Source of the DNA: an uncultured Bacteroidia bacterium
GTDB taxonomy: Bacteria > Bacteroidota > Bacteroidia > Bacteroidales > Prolixibacteraceae
NCBI GenBank assembly: GCA_903904515.1
Contig: CAIVCR010000049.1
Coordinates: 62,001-126,000 of the forward strand
Length of the DNA stretch: 64,000 nt
Reading direction: 5' to 3'
Shown here: positions 8,925 through 20,159 of the stretch, one piece after another
How the letters are laid out: each line of letters begins with the position of its first letter
How positions within the stretch are numbered: position 1 is the first letter of the stretch
Notes under the pieces: model-generated
The model's database searches: none
Told to the model about the DNA's origin: nothing
What the model saw: only the letters and a program-made list of their open reading frames with translations
Translations under genes and position numbers: made by a program

Positions 8925-11741
8925 TTATTGCACCTTGGCGACAGCTTCCGGCATTAGCGCTACACTGATATAATTCTTAAAATCAAATATTTTCAATGCA
9001 GCCGATTTTAAGGATTCTTTTGTGAGGTTTTGGACCCCAGAATCAAATTCTCCGAATGTTTTAAAATCGCCGTTCATATTCAGATAATACGATTTAAGTG
9101 TACCCTGCCAGTAATTGTTTTCCCGCAAATTAGTTTCCCGCTCACGTTTAATCTTTTCGCGTGCTTTATCCACCTCTTCCTGCCTGGGGCCATTTTCAAT
9201 CAGCTCATGGATAATCGAAAAAACAGATGTTTTCAACTCATTGATCTTTTCAGGAGCTGTACCATAATAGATTGTCATGTCGTATTCCGGAACAGGAAAT
9301 TTATTGGTCCCAGGTGACGCCCCAATATAATAAACGCTTGATTTATCTTCCCGGATACTCTCGGTTAGCCTTGTTGATAATATTTTACTTATTGCATCAA
9401 TCTCTAAAATATCCTTTGTCGTATAGTTCAGATTACCATGAAATTGTATATACTGAATCGATTTTGATTCTTTCCCTTTATGTACAATTTTTTCAATAAT
9501 CCCCTTCGGCTTCCTGACTTCCAGATCTACCCATTTTTCCCTGTTTTTGCCTGTAGCTAAAGAGGCAATATATTTTTCAACAAGCGGTTTGAATTTAGCC
9601 GGATCGATTTTCCCGACAAAGAAGAAGGTAAAAGCACCCGGATTGGCAAATCGCTCTTTGCAAATCTGTTCTATTCTGGCAAATTTTGCTTCATCAAGCA
9701 TCTCTTTGGTTAGCGGTTTCATCCGGGGATGGTAATTTGAGGTTACAACTCTGAATGTATCAGCAAATGCACTTTCCGGTGAGACATCCTTATTATCGAG
9801 TTGACTATGCATGCGGGTAATGTATGAAGAGAAGGCAGACTCATCAAACCGGGGATGGGTAAAATAGAGATTGATCAGCTGGAAAAGCGTTTCAACATCT
9901 GATACATTTGATGACCCTTCGAGTCCTTGTGTCAGCATTTTGAGGACAGGAGTAACCGAGACCTCCTTTCCGGAGAGCATCTTTTGTAAGGTGGTCATTT
10001 TAAAATCTGCGATCCCACTCATATCCATAATCGTTGCAGCAAAAGAGGCAGAGATATTATCTGACTGAGGGTAAAGTGACCAACCGCCTAATGAATATCC
10101 TGTAAATAGTATTTCATCGTCTTTAAAATCAGTCTGTTTATAGACCACCTTTGTACCGTTTGAGAGAGTCCATTCTGTTGCATCTACTTCCTTAATTTTC
10201 TTTTCTCCAACCACTTTTCCGGCGACAGGAATAGCTTTCATCAAAGGTTCGCTTGATGTTTCATCGGCATATTTGGTGATATTTTGTCCTTGCACATCAT
10301 CCAAAACCTTCCTGATATCAGCCTCTGAAGGGGCAGGAGTAGCGGCTAATTCAGGGGCAGTGACAATCACTACCCGATTTTCACTGGTAATCCATTTTTG
10401 AGCCAGCGCGTTAACCTCTGCCAGGGTAATTGTGGGCATAAAGGTTTTATAATATTCAAATTCCATTTCAATTCCAGGAACTGGTTCCTGGCGCATGAGG
10501 AAATTACGGGTATATTCCTGGGCAATACTCATCGACTCTCTTTTATCGCGCTCATTATAAGATGATTCCATCGATTTCAGCATTGCATTTTTATTTCTGT
10601 CAAGTTCACTTTGGGTAAATCCAAATTTTTTAACTCGCTCATTTTCAATTAATACTGCCTTAAGCCCTTCCGGTATCTTCCCTGGATGGGTGATTACCAT
10701 AGAGTTGTAGACATCTGATGGACCGATTAAGCCACCATATCCTGCCTGACCCATTACAAACGGAGGGTTTGCTTTCTGTGTCAGTTCCGAAAGCCTTAGG
10801 TTAATCATTTGATTATAAAGGCTGTATAAGATTGAAGTGCGATAACCATTGATAGTCAGATCAATTTTCATTGGATGCTTGATGTAAACAGAGGCCGAAG
10901 AATAGGTCGCTTCTTTATCGGTGATGATTTTGACAAGTGTTTCAGTATGCCCGGGAACTGTAAATAGCTCTTTTTCCCTTGGTGTTGACTTAGCCGTTAT
11001 AGCCGAGAATTTCTCCTGAATCCTGGTGACCATTTTTTGCTGGTCAAAATCTCCAACGACAATAATGGCCTGTAAATCGGGTCTGTACCAATCGCTTCTA
11101 TATCGTCTTAACACTTCAGGTTTGCAATTATCGATAACTTCCATTTTCCCGATAGGTAACCTGTTGGCATATTTTGAGTCTTTTAAAAATACCGGTAGCC
11201 ATTGATTCAGCATTCGTTGTTGAGCTCCTTGTCCTCCACGCCACTCTTCGTGAACGACGCCCCGCTCTTTATTGATCACTGCATCAGAATCACACACCTG
11301 GGAGGCCCAGTCGAAAAGTACCTGAAGCCCTTTTTGAACAAACTCATCTTTTTCAAGAGGCACTTTTACCATGTAAACAGTTTCATCAAAACTGGTATAG
11401 GCATTAATCTCAGGACCTGATTCCATGCCGATTGACTCAAAGTATTTAATCAAGTCATATTTGGGGAAATTTTTCGTCCCATCAAAGCTCATATGTTCAC
11501 AGAAGTGGGCAAGACCGACTTGATCTGAATCTTCAAGAACAGAACCGGCAGATACAACGAGCATCATTTCAGCCCTGTTTTTGGGGGTTGAGTTCGATAT
11601 TACATAATAGGTTAACCCGTTTTTAAGAACACCTTTACTGGCAGCAGGATTAAATGGAATTGGATCAGAAAGCTTAAATGGCTGAGCAAAGAGTTGGACA
11701 GTAATCCACAGGAGGAGGATAAACAAGGATAATTTTCTCAT
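8925..11741 (-). CDS. M16 family (insulinase/pitrilysin-like) zinc metallopeptidase
   Basis: HFCEHMSFDGTKNFP (HxxEH zinc motif) with downstream Glu, ERGVVHEEWRGG; two M16 repeats; signal peptide. Confidence 0.93.
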   Translation of the reverse strand: MRKLSLFILLLWITVQLFAQPFKLSDPIPFNPAASKGVLKNGLTYYVISNSTPKNRAEMMLVVSAGSVLEDSDQVGLAHFCEHMSFDGTKNFPKYDLIKYFESIGMESGPEINAYTSFDETVYMVKVPLEKDEFVQKGLQVLFDWASQVCDSDAVINKERGVVHEEWRGGQGAQQRMLNQWLPVFLKDSKYANRLPIGKMEVIDNCKPEVLRRYRSDWYRPDLQAIIVVGDFDQQKMVTRIQEKFSAITAKSTPREKELFTVPGHTETLVKIITDKEATYSSASVYIKHPMKIDLTINGYRTSILYSLYNQMINLRLSELTQKANPPFVMGQAGYGGLIGPSDVYNSMVITHPGKIPEGLKAVLIENERVKKFGFTQSELDRNKNAMLKSMESSYNERDKRESMSIAQEYTRNFLMRQEPVPGIEMEFEYYKTFMPTITLAEVNALAQKWITSENRVVIVTAPELAATPAPSEADIRKVLDDVQGQNITKYADETSSEPLMKAIPVAGKVVGEKKIKEVDATEWTLSNGTKVVYKQTDFKDDEILFTGYSLGGWSLYPQSDNISASFAATIMDMSGIADFKMTTLQKMLSGKEVSVTPVLKMLTQGLEGSSNVSDVETLFQLINLYFTHPRFDESAFSSYITRMHSQLDNKDVSPESAFADTFRVVTSNYHPRMKPLTKEMLDEAKFARIEQICKERFANPGAFTFFFVGKIDPAKFKPLVEKYIASLATGKNREKWVDLEVRKPKGIIEKIVHKGKESKSIQYIQFHGNLNYTTKDILEIDAISKILSTRLTESIREDKSSVYYIGASPGTNKFPVPEYDMTIYYGTAPEKINELKTSVFSIIHELIENGPRQEEVDKAREKIKRERETNLRENNYWQGTLKSYYLNMNGDFKTFGEFDSGVQNLTKESLKSAALKIFDFKNYISVALMPEAVAKVQ

Positions 11742-11828
11742 AATAAAGATTTTAATTGCTTGAATTGATCTTTTAAGGAATTAAACAGTATTATTATTAA
11801 TACGTTTTATAAGGCCAAATAGTTTCAA

Positions 11829-12668
11829 TCAGGGGTGATGAGATATGTGCTTATTCACCGCATGACTAAATCCATCCTCGTAATGTGCGAGGCTGTTGAG
11901 GTATTTGATTTTCAATTCTTCAGGTGCATTTTCAACGACGTAAGAGTGATGGGTAAATTCGAGCATTTCGAGATCGTTAAAATCATTTCCTATCCCCAGT
12001 GTATTTTCACGCGCAATTCCTGTTATCCGGCAGATCTCCTCAATTCCATGGGCCTTTGAAACACCATTGGGGAAAATTTCCATCCAGATGTAACTTGAAT
12101 TAAGAGGTGAGGTTGTTTTGATGAGGCTCAAATCGGGGAACCTTTTCTGGATTTTCACCTTAACCTGCTCAAATTGATCGCTTTCTATGGGGAAAAACAT
12201 CAGAAACTGGGAAGAGGCAAACGGTTTCTCCGGATCGATTTTAACAGCTTCTCCGAATTTTTTATGGTGCTCGACATATCGGGTTAATTCCGGGCATTCA
12301 TAGCTTTCCCACCAGCCGAAGTTGTGATTGTCGGGCAGCATTCTGGAGACTTTAAAATTGTAGTTCTCGCCGATCAGATACTTTATGATTTCATCGGTTT
12401 CATCCAGTGGAATTGACATAGAACGGATCAGTTTTTGGGTTTTCCAATCCATAATCCCCGCACCGGAGGAAAAAATAACATAGTCAAAAGGAGATTCTTC
12501 ATTTAAAACTAACCTGACTTTATAAAGGTTCCTCCCAGTTGCTGCTACCCTGCACAACCCTAAAATACCTAATCGTTCAAGTGTTTTCTGATCTGCCGGA
12601 CTTATTGACTGATCAGCTTGTAAGAGGGTGCCATCCAGATCGGTAACCACCATTTTTACGTCAAACAT
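11829..12668 (-). CDS. Cof-type HAD-IIB family hydrolase
   Basis: MVVTDLDGTLL, AATGRNL, GIGNDFNDLEML motifs. Confidence 0.9.
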   Translation of the reverse strand: MFDVKMVVTDLDGTLLQADQSISPADQKTLERLGILGLCRVAATGRNLYKVRLVLNEESPFDYVIFSSGAGIMDWKTQKLIRSMSIPLDETDEIIKYLIGENYNFKVSRMLPDNHNFGWWESYECPELTRYVEHHKKFGEAVKIDPEKPFASSQFLMFFPIESDQFEQVKVKIQKRFPDLSLIKTTSPLNSSYIWMEIFPNGVSKAHGIEEICRITGIARENTLGIGNDFNDLEMLEFTHHSYVVENAPEELKIKYLNSLAHYEDGFSHAVNKHISHHP

Positions 12669-13128
12669 AAATAATTAACTTCTAGTTTAAACTGATTTAT
12701 TCATTGAATTTAATGGATAGCAAGATAATACATTGAAATGGTTTAGGAGAGTGATTTTGCAATAATTATTGCAAATAATACAAAACCCCGAAAACTATTT
12801 TAACCCATTACAAATTGTAATTATATTAGATTTAACAGCTTTTTTTAAGAAAAATCGAATTAAATTAGCGCTGTAAATTTTCGATTTTCATAAAACCAAA
12901 CACAATGAATTACGGGCTTGAAAAACAAACCGATAACCGTAGGAATATCGAATCGTCTTAATCTATTTATTTGTCTGGAATCTAAGATTAGTGATCAGGG
13001 AGTTTAAATCTCTCTTTTTCGTTAATCCGAAGATCCTCTTTTACAGGTATAAAATCTTTTTAATATTTGATATTTCATTCTTTATTTTTATTGATCATAA
13101 CACAGGTTCATTTTCTAATTTTTAATGT

Positions 13129-15534
13129 ATGAAACGACTATTATCCTTCTTAATGATTTTTGCATTGCCGGCTTTGGTATTTGGTAGCGAAGCCGATCTG
13201 AAAATTCCGGCACTGGATCCGGGACAGTACAATATGTTGCTGTTTGGCTTTCTGATTTGTATTCTTGGCTTATTATTTGGTCTTTACCAGTTTATCAGGG
13301 TAAAAAGGCTGGGTGCTCACAAGAATATGTTGGATGTTGCCCATATCATATTTGAAACCTGCAAAACTTACCTGATTCAGCAGGGGAAATTTTTACTGAT
13401 CTTGTTTGCCTTTATTGCAGCTTGTATCGCTTTTTACTTTGGATTTTTGCAGCAAATGAGTTTTGGTGGTGTTTTACTGATTCTCATGTGGTCAGTGATC
13501 GGGATCCTCGGTTCTTATGGTGTTGCCTGGTTTGGAATTCGGATGAACACTTTGGCAAATAGCCGTATGGCATTTGCATCGCTGGAACGGAAGCCTTTAA
13601 AACTCCTTAATATTCCTTTGGATGCAGGGATGAGTATTGGTGTGCTTTTGGTAAGTGTTGAACTTATTATGATGCTTATTATTTTACTTTTCATTCCTCG
13701 CGAATTTGCAGGTGCAAGTTTTATTGGATTTGCAATCGGTGAATCTTTAGGTGCTTCGGCACTTCGTATTGCCGGCGGTATCTTTACCAAAATTGCAGAT
13801 ATCGGTAGTGACTTAATGAAAGTTGTTTTTAAAATTAAGGAAGATGATCCACGTAATCCTGGGGTTATTGCCGATTGTACTGGTGATAATGCAGGTGATA
13901 GTGTAGGTCCCACTGCAGACGGTTTTGAAACATACGGTGTAACAGGTGTTGCCCTCATTAGTTTTATTGTACTTGCTGTAGCTAAAGTTGAAGATCAGAT
14001 GTTGTTACTCACCTGGATATTCCTGATGCGTATCTTAATGGTCGTTACCTCGATTGCAGCATTTTATGTCAATAAAGTTTATACCAATGCAAAATATCGT
14101 GATGTATTGGATCTTGATTTTGAAAAACCTCTTACTACGTTGGTTTGGATTACCTCCATCCTTTCTATTCTTGTAACTTTTGCAGTAAGTTATTTTATGA
14201 TCGGCGGTCTGGCCAATAACCTTTGGCTGACTTTATCCATTATTATCAGTTGCGGTACTCTTGGAGCTGCATTAATTCCTGAATTTACCAAAATCTTTAC
14301 CAGTCCAAAATCGGGACATGTAAACGAAATTGTTACGGCATCGCGTGAAGGTGGTGCATCGCTCAATATCCTCTCTGGTCTTGTTGCCGGTAACTTTAGC
14401 GCTTTCTGGCAAGGGATGGTATTTTTGGTTCTTATGTTTATTGCCTATATTTCTTCAACACATGGTCTTGATGCATTGATGATCTATCCATCGATCTTTG
14501 CGTTTGGCCTTGTTGCATTTGGCTTTCTTGGTATGGGACCTGTCACCATTGCTGTTGATAGTTACGGACCGGTTACCGATAATGCTCAGAGTATTTATGA
14601 GCTTTCGCTAATTGAAGAGAATCCTAATGCGGCAGTAGAAATTGAGAAGGAATTTGGTTTTGTACCCGATTTTGAAAATGCCAAACATTATCTTGAAGCT
14701 AATGATGGAGCAGGGAATACGTTTAAAGCAACTGCAAAACCTGTACTTATCGGTACTGCTGTTGTTGGAGCAACAACCATGATCTTTTCGCTTATTCTTT
14801 TAATCAAACATAAATTCGGAATCGAACCTGAAACTATTCTTAATGTTCTTAATCCATACACAATTCTTGGATTTTTAGCAGGTGGTTCTGTTATTTACTG
14901 GTTTACTGGAGCCTCTATTCAGGCGGTAACTACAGGAGCTTATCGTGCAGTCGAATATATCAAGAAAAATATTCATCTGGATGAAGGTGCAGATAGCAGT
15001 GCTTCAATTGAAACATCCAAAGAGGTTGTGAAGATTTGTACACAATATGCCCAGACAGGGATGTTTAATATTTTTATTGCAATCTTCTCTTTTGCCCTGG
15101 CTTTTGCATTCTTTGCAGGATACCGCGATATGACAGCAGCTACACCTGCACTCAAATTTGCAGCGACTTCATTTTTTGTAAGCTACCTGATTTCAATAGC
15201 GGTCTTCGGACTCTTCCAGGCACTTTTTATGGCCAATGCCGGAGGTGCATGGGATAATGCTAAAAAAGTTGTGGAAGTTGACCTTCGCGAGAAAGGTACA
15301 CCTTTACATGAAGCATCTATCGTTGGTGATACCGTTGGGGATCCATTCAAAGATACCTCTTCGGTGGCATTAAACCCAATTATCAAGTTTACAACTCTTT
15401 TTGGATTGCTTGCCATGGAAATTGCAATTTCTGATAGCTTTTATGGTGTGGCACCATATGTGGGAGGGGTATTCTTCTTAATTGCACTGGTCTTCGTTTA
15501 CCGCTCCTTCTATAAGATGAGGATTATTAAATAA
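13129..15534 (+). CDS. hppA: Membrane-bound proton-translocating pyrophosphatase, divergent subfamily
   Basis: Multi-TM; GIFTKIADIGSDLMKVVFKIKEDDPRNPGVIADCTGDNAGDSVGPTADGFETYG (divergent form of the PPi/Mg-binding loop), DSYGPVTDNAQ, GNTFKA, DTVGDPFKDTSSVALNPIIK. Confidence 0.9.
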   Translation: MKRLLSFLMIFALPALVFGSEADLKIPALDPGQYNMLLFGFLICILGLLFGLYQFIRVKRLGAHKNMLDVAHIIFETCKTYLIQQGKFLLILFAFIAACIAFYFGFLQQMSFGGVLLILMWSVIGILGSYGVAWFGIRMNTLANSRMAFASLERKPLKLLNIPLDAGMSIGVLLVSVELIMMLIILLFIPREFAGASFIGFAIGESLGASALRIAGGIFTKIADIGSDLMKVVFKIKEDDPRNPGVIADCTGDNAGDSVGPTADGFETYGVTGVALISFIVLAVAKVEDQMLLLTWIFLMRILMVVTSIAAFYVNKVYTNAKYRDVLDLDFEKPLTTLVWITSILSILVTFAVSYFMIGGLANNLWLTLSIIISCGTLGAALIPEFTKIFTSPKSGHVNEIVTASREGGASLNILSGLVAGNFSAFWQGMVFLVLMFIAYISSTHGLDALMIYPSIFAFGLVAFGFLGMGPVTIAVDSYGPVTDNAQSIYELSLIEENPNAAVEIEKEFGFVPDFENAKHYLEANDGAGNTFKATAKPVLIGTAVVGATTMIFSLILLIKHKFGIEPETILNVLNPYTILGFLAGGSVIYWFTGASIQAVTTGAYRAVEYIKKNIHLDEGADSSASIETSKEVVKICTQYAQTGMFNIFIAIFSFALAFAFFAGYRDMTAATPALKFAATSFFVSYLISIAVFGLFQALFMANAGGAWDNAKKVVEVDLREKGTPLHEASIVGDTVGDPFKDTSSVALNPIIKFTTLFGLLAMEIAISDSFYGVAPYVGGVFFLIALVFVYRSFYKMRIIK

Positions 15535-15667
15535 CAATATTTTTACTTTAGATATCATGATTTAACAAACTTTAAGATCTGTTGAATCATCTTAACTAAA
15601 TTCTATTGCATATTTGTGGAGTAAGAGTAAAGCACTTTTTTTCATAGATTTTGGTTAGGTTAACATA

Positions 15668-15700
15668 GGGCATCCTCAAAAGGGGTGCCTTTTGTTTTTG
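15668..15700 (+). terminator. Rho-independent terminator downstream of pyrophosphatase
   Basis: GGGCATCC-TCAAAA-GGGGTGCC hairpin followed by TTTTGTTTTT. Confidence 0.65.
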
Positions 15701-15841
15701 GATAGATTGATGAGTCGTTGTAAAACCTTGAATTTTATGCTGAGATGGAAAAGGTATGCTGATTCAAAATTCCTCATTTCCTGGGAAAATCATAAACAAC
15801 GGAGATAATTACAAATTACCCTTTTCAAAATCTGTCAAAAA

Positions 15842-15875
15842 AAAAAGTTTATTGAAGTTATTCAATAAACTTTTT
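15842..15875. terminator. Perfect 15-bp inverted repeat, likely bidirectional terminator
   Basis: AAAAAGTTTATTGAA-GTTA-TTCAATAAACTTTTT. Confidence 0.7.
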
Positions 15876-15929
15876 CACTTTTTCTGAAATATGATGAGTT
15901 GGTTCTTATCCAACTTATTCTATGATTTT

Positions 15930-17198
15930 TTATAATCCAAGCAATACCTCTTCCTGGCTTTTCCCTTCGAAAAGAAGTTTGGACGGATCCTCCAGTAGTT
16001 CTTTTATTTTTACCAGAAATCCTACTGAATCTTTACCATCAATTATTCTGTGATCATAAGAGAGTGCGAGGTACATCATGGGCCTGATCTCCACTTTCCC
16101 ATTTACTGCAATTGGTCGGTCTTTAATCGCATGCATTCCCAGGATGGCGCTTTGCGGCGGATTGAGAATTGGTGTAGACATCAATGAACCAAACACTCCA
16201 CCATTGGTAATGGTAAATGTTCCACCGGTCATCTCCTGAACAGTAAGTTTTTTGTCTCTCGCTTTTTCTGCCAGTTCTTTAATCTCCCGTTCAATAGCCT
16301 CTATACTTTTAGTTTCAGCATTACGGACAATTGGAACCATTAATCCTTTAGGAGTTGTCACTGCAATTCCAATATCATGATATCGCGGGGTTAGAATATC
16401 TTCGCCATCGATAAGTGAATTGACTGCCGGATGTTTTGCAAGTGCTATACTAACTGCTTTGGTGAAGAAAGACATAAAACCCAGTTTAATACCATATTTT
16501 TCAATAAACGGTTGCTGGTATTTTTTTCTTAACTCCATCAGCTGACTCATGTCTAACTCATTGAAGGTTGTAAGCATTGCAGTTTCATTCTTAACTGCAA
16601 CTAAGCGCTGACTAAGTTTGCGACGAAGTGGAGACATTGGAGTCCGATCGATATCCCGGTTTTTTTCAGTCGCTGAGAGAAGTGGCAAAACTGTTGGTGT
16701 GGTAAGAACGCTTTCTACATCTTTTCGGGTAATTCTATGTAGTCCATTTAAAACATCTTCCATGCTTAATCCGGACTCTTCCATTACTGCCTTTGCAGCA
16801 GGTGTAACTTTAACCAGCTTATTTTCAGTTTTTGACCTTTCTTTTTCCGGCTGTTTATTTAGGGAAGGTGATGGTTCCGGCGTTTTTTGTTTTGAAGTTT
16901 CAGGTTCATGGATCGCCTCTCTATTTAACAGTATAGAGCCGCTCTCAGCACGCTGTATGGTTTCGTCGCTGTCTACTTCACATACAACTGTTCCTACTGC
17001 AATCCTTTCTCCCTCCTTAATGAAGATTTTTACTTTCCCGGCTGCAGATGCAGTCAGGGACAATGTTGCTTTATCTGATTCAATTTCAGCAATTTCCTGA
17101 CCATTATTTACGAATGCGCCATCTTCAACCAGCCATTTACCGATTTCAACTTCAGTGATTGATTCACCTGGAGACGGTATTTTGATTTCAAGAATCAT
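15930..17198 (-). CDS. sucB: 2-oxoglutarate dehydrogenase E2 (dihydrolipoyllysine succinyltransferase)
   Basis: Lipoyl domain [14 protein letters not shown]3-binding domain [13 protein letters not shown], catalytic domain with [32 protein letters not shown] and [19 protein letters not shown]. Confidence 0.95.
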   Translation of the reverse strand: MILEIKIPSPGESITEVEIGKWLVEDGAFVNNGQEIAEIESDKATLSLTASAAGKVKIFIKEGERIAVGTVVCEVDSDETIQRAESGSILLNREAIHEPETSKQKTPEPSPSLNKQPEKERSKTENKLVKVTPAAKAVMEESGLSMEDVLNGLHRITRKDVESVLTTPTVLPLLSATEKNRDIDRTPMSPLRRKLSQRLVAVKNETAMLTTFNELDMSQLMELRKKYQQPFIEKYGIKLGFMSFFTKAVSIALAKHPAVNSLIDGEDILTPRYHDIGIAVTTPKGLMVPIVRNAETKSIEAIEREIKELAEKARDKKLTVQEMTGGTFTITNGGVFGSLMSTPILNPPQSAILGMHAIKDRPIAVNGKVEIRPMMYLALSYDHRIIDGKDSVGFLVKIKELLEDPSKLLFEGKSQEEVLLGL

Positions 17199-17227
17199 AA
17201 CAGAAAAATTTAGTATCTTATCTAAAG

Positions 17228-19942
17228 TTAATTAAAAACGGCGTTCAGAATTCGCTCAAGACTTCTTTTGTGTTTCTCAAGGAGTCCTGTTGCGGGGCTT
17301 GCACTTTCAGCCCGACTAATCAATTCCAGTTCGAGTTCAGGATATTTCCGGGAGATATAAGGCCAAACACCCATATTTGCTGGTTCGTCCTGAACCCACA
17401 ACACACGATTTGCATTGGGGTTTTGAAATTTGATTGTCCGAATCTCTTCTGATGGGAAGGGAAAGAGTTGTTCAATCCGGATAATAGCAAAGTTCTTTCG
17501 GTCTAACTTTTCACGACGTTCCAATATCTCGTAGTAAATTTTACCGGAAGTGAAAATAAGCACTTCAGCTTTACCATGCGCAACTTTATCATCACCGATT
17601 ATTTCCATAAATTCGCGAGAGGAGAGGTGTTCAATAGGTGATATGACCAATGGGTGCCTAAGCAGACTTTTAGGGGTAAACACAATCATGGGAATTCGAA
17701 TGTTTCCAATAACCTGCCGACGCAAAAGGTGGAACATATTGGCGGGAGTAGTGGGCATCATTACCTGCATATTATAATTTGTGCATAACGACAACATTCT
17801 TTCTACTCTTCCACTGGAGTGTTCTGAACCTTGCCCTTCATAGCCATGTGGCAGAAACAAAACAAGTCCATTCATTAATCCCCATTTCTCTCCGGCAGAA
17901 CTAATGTACTGATCAATTATTACTTGCGCAACATTACTGAAATCTCCAAATTGAGCTTCCCAAATGGTTAAACCTTTCGGATAAAACAGCGAATAACCAT
18001 ACTCGAAGCCCATAACCCCATATTCGTTGAGTGGAGAATTGAATACGCTGAACCTGGCCTGATCGGGAGAAATATTTTTTAATGGGAAATATTTTTCATT
18101 TCCCTCCTCCATAACAATAGCGGCATGTCGGTGTGAGAATGTTCCACGCTCACTGTCCTGTCCGCTTAACCGCACGGGAATGCCTTCGTCTAGGAGTGTG
18201 GCAAAAGCAAGTTGTTCAGCAAGCGCCCAATCAACTTTATTATCTTCAATCAGTTGCCTTCGATCGGCCAGGAGTTTAATGATCTTACCAAAAAAATTCT
18301 GCTCATCTGGTAAGGTATTAATTTTATTGGCAAGCTCTTTTAATTTTACTTCTGAAACAGCTGTTGGTGTAGAGTTTTGCTCGGTAGGTTCGGGGAATCG
18401 ATATGATTTATACTCTTCAACCAGAAAGCTTTTTATCTTTACTTTTTCAATTCCCTTACTTACCTCGTATTTTTCTTCAAGATGCTGGTTGAAATTATCA
18501 ATTTCTGCCAGCACCTCGTGTTGGGTCATTACGCCGGATTCGATCAGTTTACTCGCATATACATCACGAGGATTGGGATGGTGAGCTATGGCCTTGTAAA
18601 GAAATGGTTGTGTAAATCGCGGTTCATCTCCTTCGTTATGACCGTACTTGCGATAGGAAAGTATATCGATAAATACATCGCTATGAAAATGTTGTCTGAA
18701 TTCAAGGGCCATTTTGACTGTGAAAATAATTGCTTCAGCATCGTCACCATTAATGTGGAAAACAGGAGACCGCGTAATCTTTGCAACATCGGTACAATAG
18801 GTACTTGATCGGGCATCGAGGTAATCAGTAGTGAAACCTATTTGGTTATTAACTACAATATGAATTGTTCCACCAGTTTTGTAACCTGGCAACTGAGACA
18901 TCTGAACCACCTCATAAACCACCCCTTGTCCTGCGATTGCTGCATCGCCATGAATGATAATAGGGGCAATTTTATTAAAATCTCCGTTGTGGATAAAATC
19001 AATTTTGGCCCTGACCATACCCTCCGCCAGTGGTGCAACCGTTTCGAGATGAGATGGATTCGGGAGAAGGCTGAGTTTTACCTTTGAACCACTTTTAGTA
19101 ATAACCTCTTTATCAAATCCCAGATGGTATTTTACATCTCCCAGAACTATTCCGTCTTCGTATTCAGTAGCATAGAACTCCTTGAAAATATTTTCATACG
19201 GTTTTTTTAGAATATTGGCAAGTACATTTAATCTTCCACGATGAGAAATACCTATAACATACTCTTCAAGTCCCAGATTCACCCCATGTTCAATGATCGC
19301 ATTTAAGGCCGGTATCAGTCCTTCAGTCCCTTCGAGTGAAAATCGCTTGGCACCTACAAATTTTTTATGAATAAAACTTTCAAAACCTGCAGCTTCCTTC
19401 AGGTAATTAAAAATCTCTTTTTGCTCCTTTGGCAATAGTTTTTCAGTGTTCCTGGTTTGCTCCATTCTTTGCTTTAACCAGTCGATCAACTCAGGTTGTC
19501 GCATATAAAGAAATTCAACACCAATTGATTCACAATACGTTTGTTCGAGATGTGCAATAATAACACTCAAGGTTGCAGCTCCAATACCTATTTCTTTACC
19601 AGCCTCAAATACTACATTCAGATCACCATCCTGCAAACCGAAATTATGGTAATCGAGAGTAGGGGTATACTGCCGCCGCCGTCTTACCGGATTAGTCCGT
19701 GTAAAAAGATGTCCGCGCTGACGATAACCATTGATTAGATTTAGGATACAAAACTCCTTTTCCAGTTGACTTTTGTCAACTAATTCCAACGATTTGGATT
19801 CATATGATTTTCGAGCAAGCTCAAATCCTTCAAAGAAATTATACCAACTTTGATCAATATCCCCGGGGTTTTGAAGATAACTTTTGTATAATTCTTCAAT
19901 CGCACCGATTTCATGATTTCCTACCAGAGAGAATCTATCCAT
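17228..19942 (-). CDS. sucA: 2-oxoglutarate dehydrogenase E1
   Basis: [10 protein letters not shown]-terminus, [74 protein letters not shown]. Confidence 0.96.
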   Translation of the reverse strand: MDRFSLVGNHEIGAIEELYKSYLQNPGDIDQSWYNFFEGFELARKSYESKSLELVDKSQLEKEFCILNLINGYRQRGHLFTRTNPVRRRRQYTPTLDYHNFGLQDGDLNVVFEAGKEIGIGAATLSVIIAHLEQTYCESIGVEFLYMRQPELIDWLKQRMEQTRNTEKLLPKEQKEIFNYLKEAAGFESFIHKKFVGAKRFSLEGTEGLIPALNAIIEHGVNLGLEEYVIGISHRGRLNVLANILKKPYENIFKEFYATEYEDGIVLGDVKYHLGFDKEVITKSGSKVKLSLLPNPSHLETVAPLAEGMVRAKIDFIHNGDFNKIAPIIIHGDAAIAGQGVVYEVVQMSQLPGYKTGGTIHIVVNNQIGFTTDYLDARSSTYCTDVAKITRSPVFHINGDDAEAIIFTVKMALEFRQHFHSDVFIDILSYRKYGHNEGDEPRFTQPFLYKAIAHHPNPRDVYASKLIESGVMTQHEVLAEIDNFNQHLEEKYEVSKGIEKVKIKSFLVEEYKSYRFPEPTEQNSTPTAVSEVKLKELANKINTLPDEQNFFGKIIKLLADRRQLIEDNKVDWALAEQLAFATLLDEGIPVRLSGQDSERGTFSHRHAAIVMEEGNEKYFPLKNISPDQARFSVFNSPLNEYGVMGFEYGYSLFYPKGLTIWEAQFGDFSNVAQVIIDQYISSAGEKWGLMNGLVLFLPHGYEGQGSEHSSGRVERMLSLCTNYNMQVMMPTTPANMFHLLRRQVIGNIRIPMIVFTPKSLLRHPLVISPIEHLSSREFMEIIGDDKVAHGKAEVLIFTSGKIYYEILERREKLDRKNFAIIRIEQLFPFPSEEIRTIKFQNPNANRVLWVQDEPANMGVWPYISRKYPELELELISRAESASPATGLLEKHKRSLERILNAVFN

Positions 19943-20159
19943 TTCTTAAATTTAATTCCGTTACAATTACAAATAAATACCGGATAAGTTCAATGAAAGC
20001 TATAGTTTAGCCCTACTTTATCCGTTAATCAAAAAAAAAGAACCAATTTTGATGGTAATTAGTTCCGATTTATCTATTCTTTAGTAAATAAGTAAAAACT
20101 AGGCAAAGTAACTTATTATTTACCTATTTTTACTCTTTATTGTTAAATTTAAAGCGTTT

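Noticed and set aside
13515-13958. 147-aa minus-strand ORF within the pyrophosphatase gene
   Set aside because: Antisense shadow of conserved membrane-protein codons; Ser/Pro/Ile-rich with no family motif.
18180-18584. 134-aa plus-strand ORF inside sucA
   Set aside because: Antisense to strongly conserved sucA; low-complexity Ser-rich translation.
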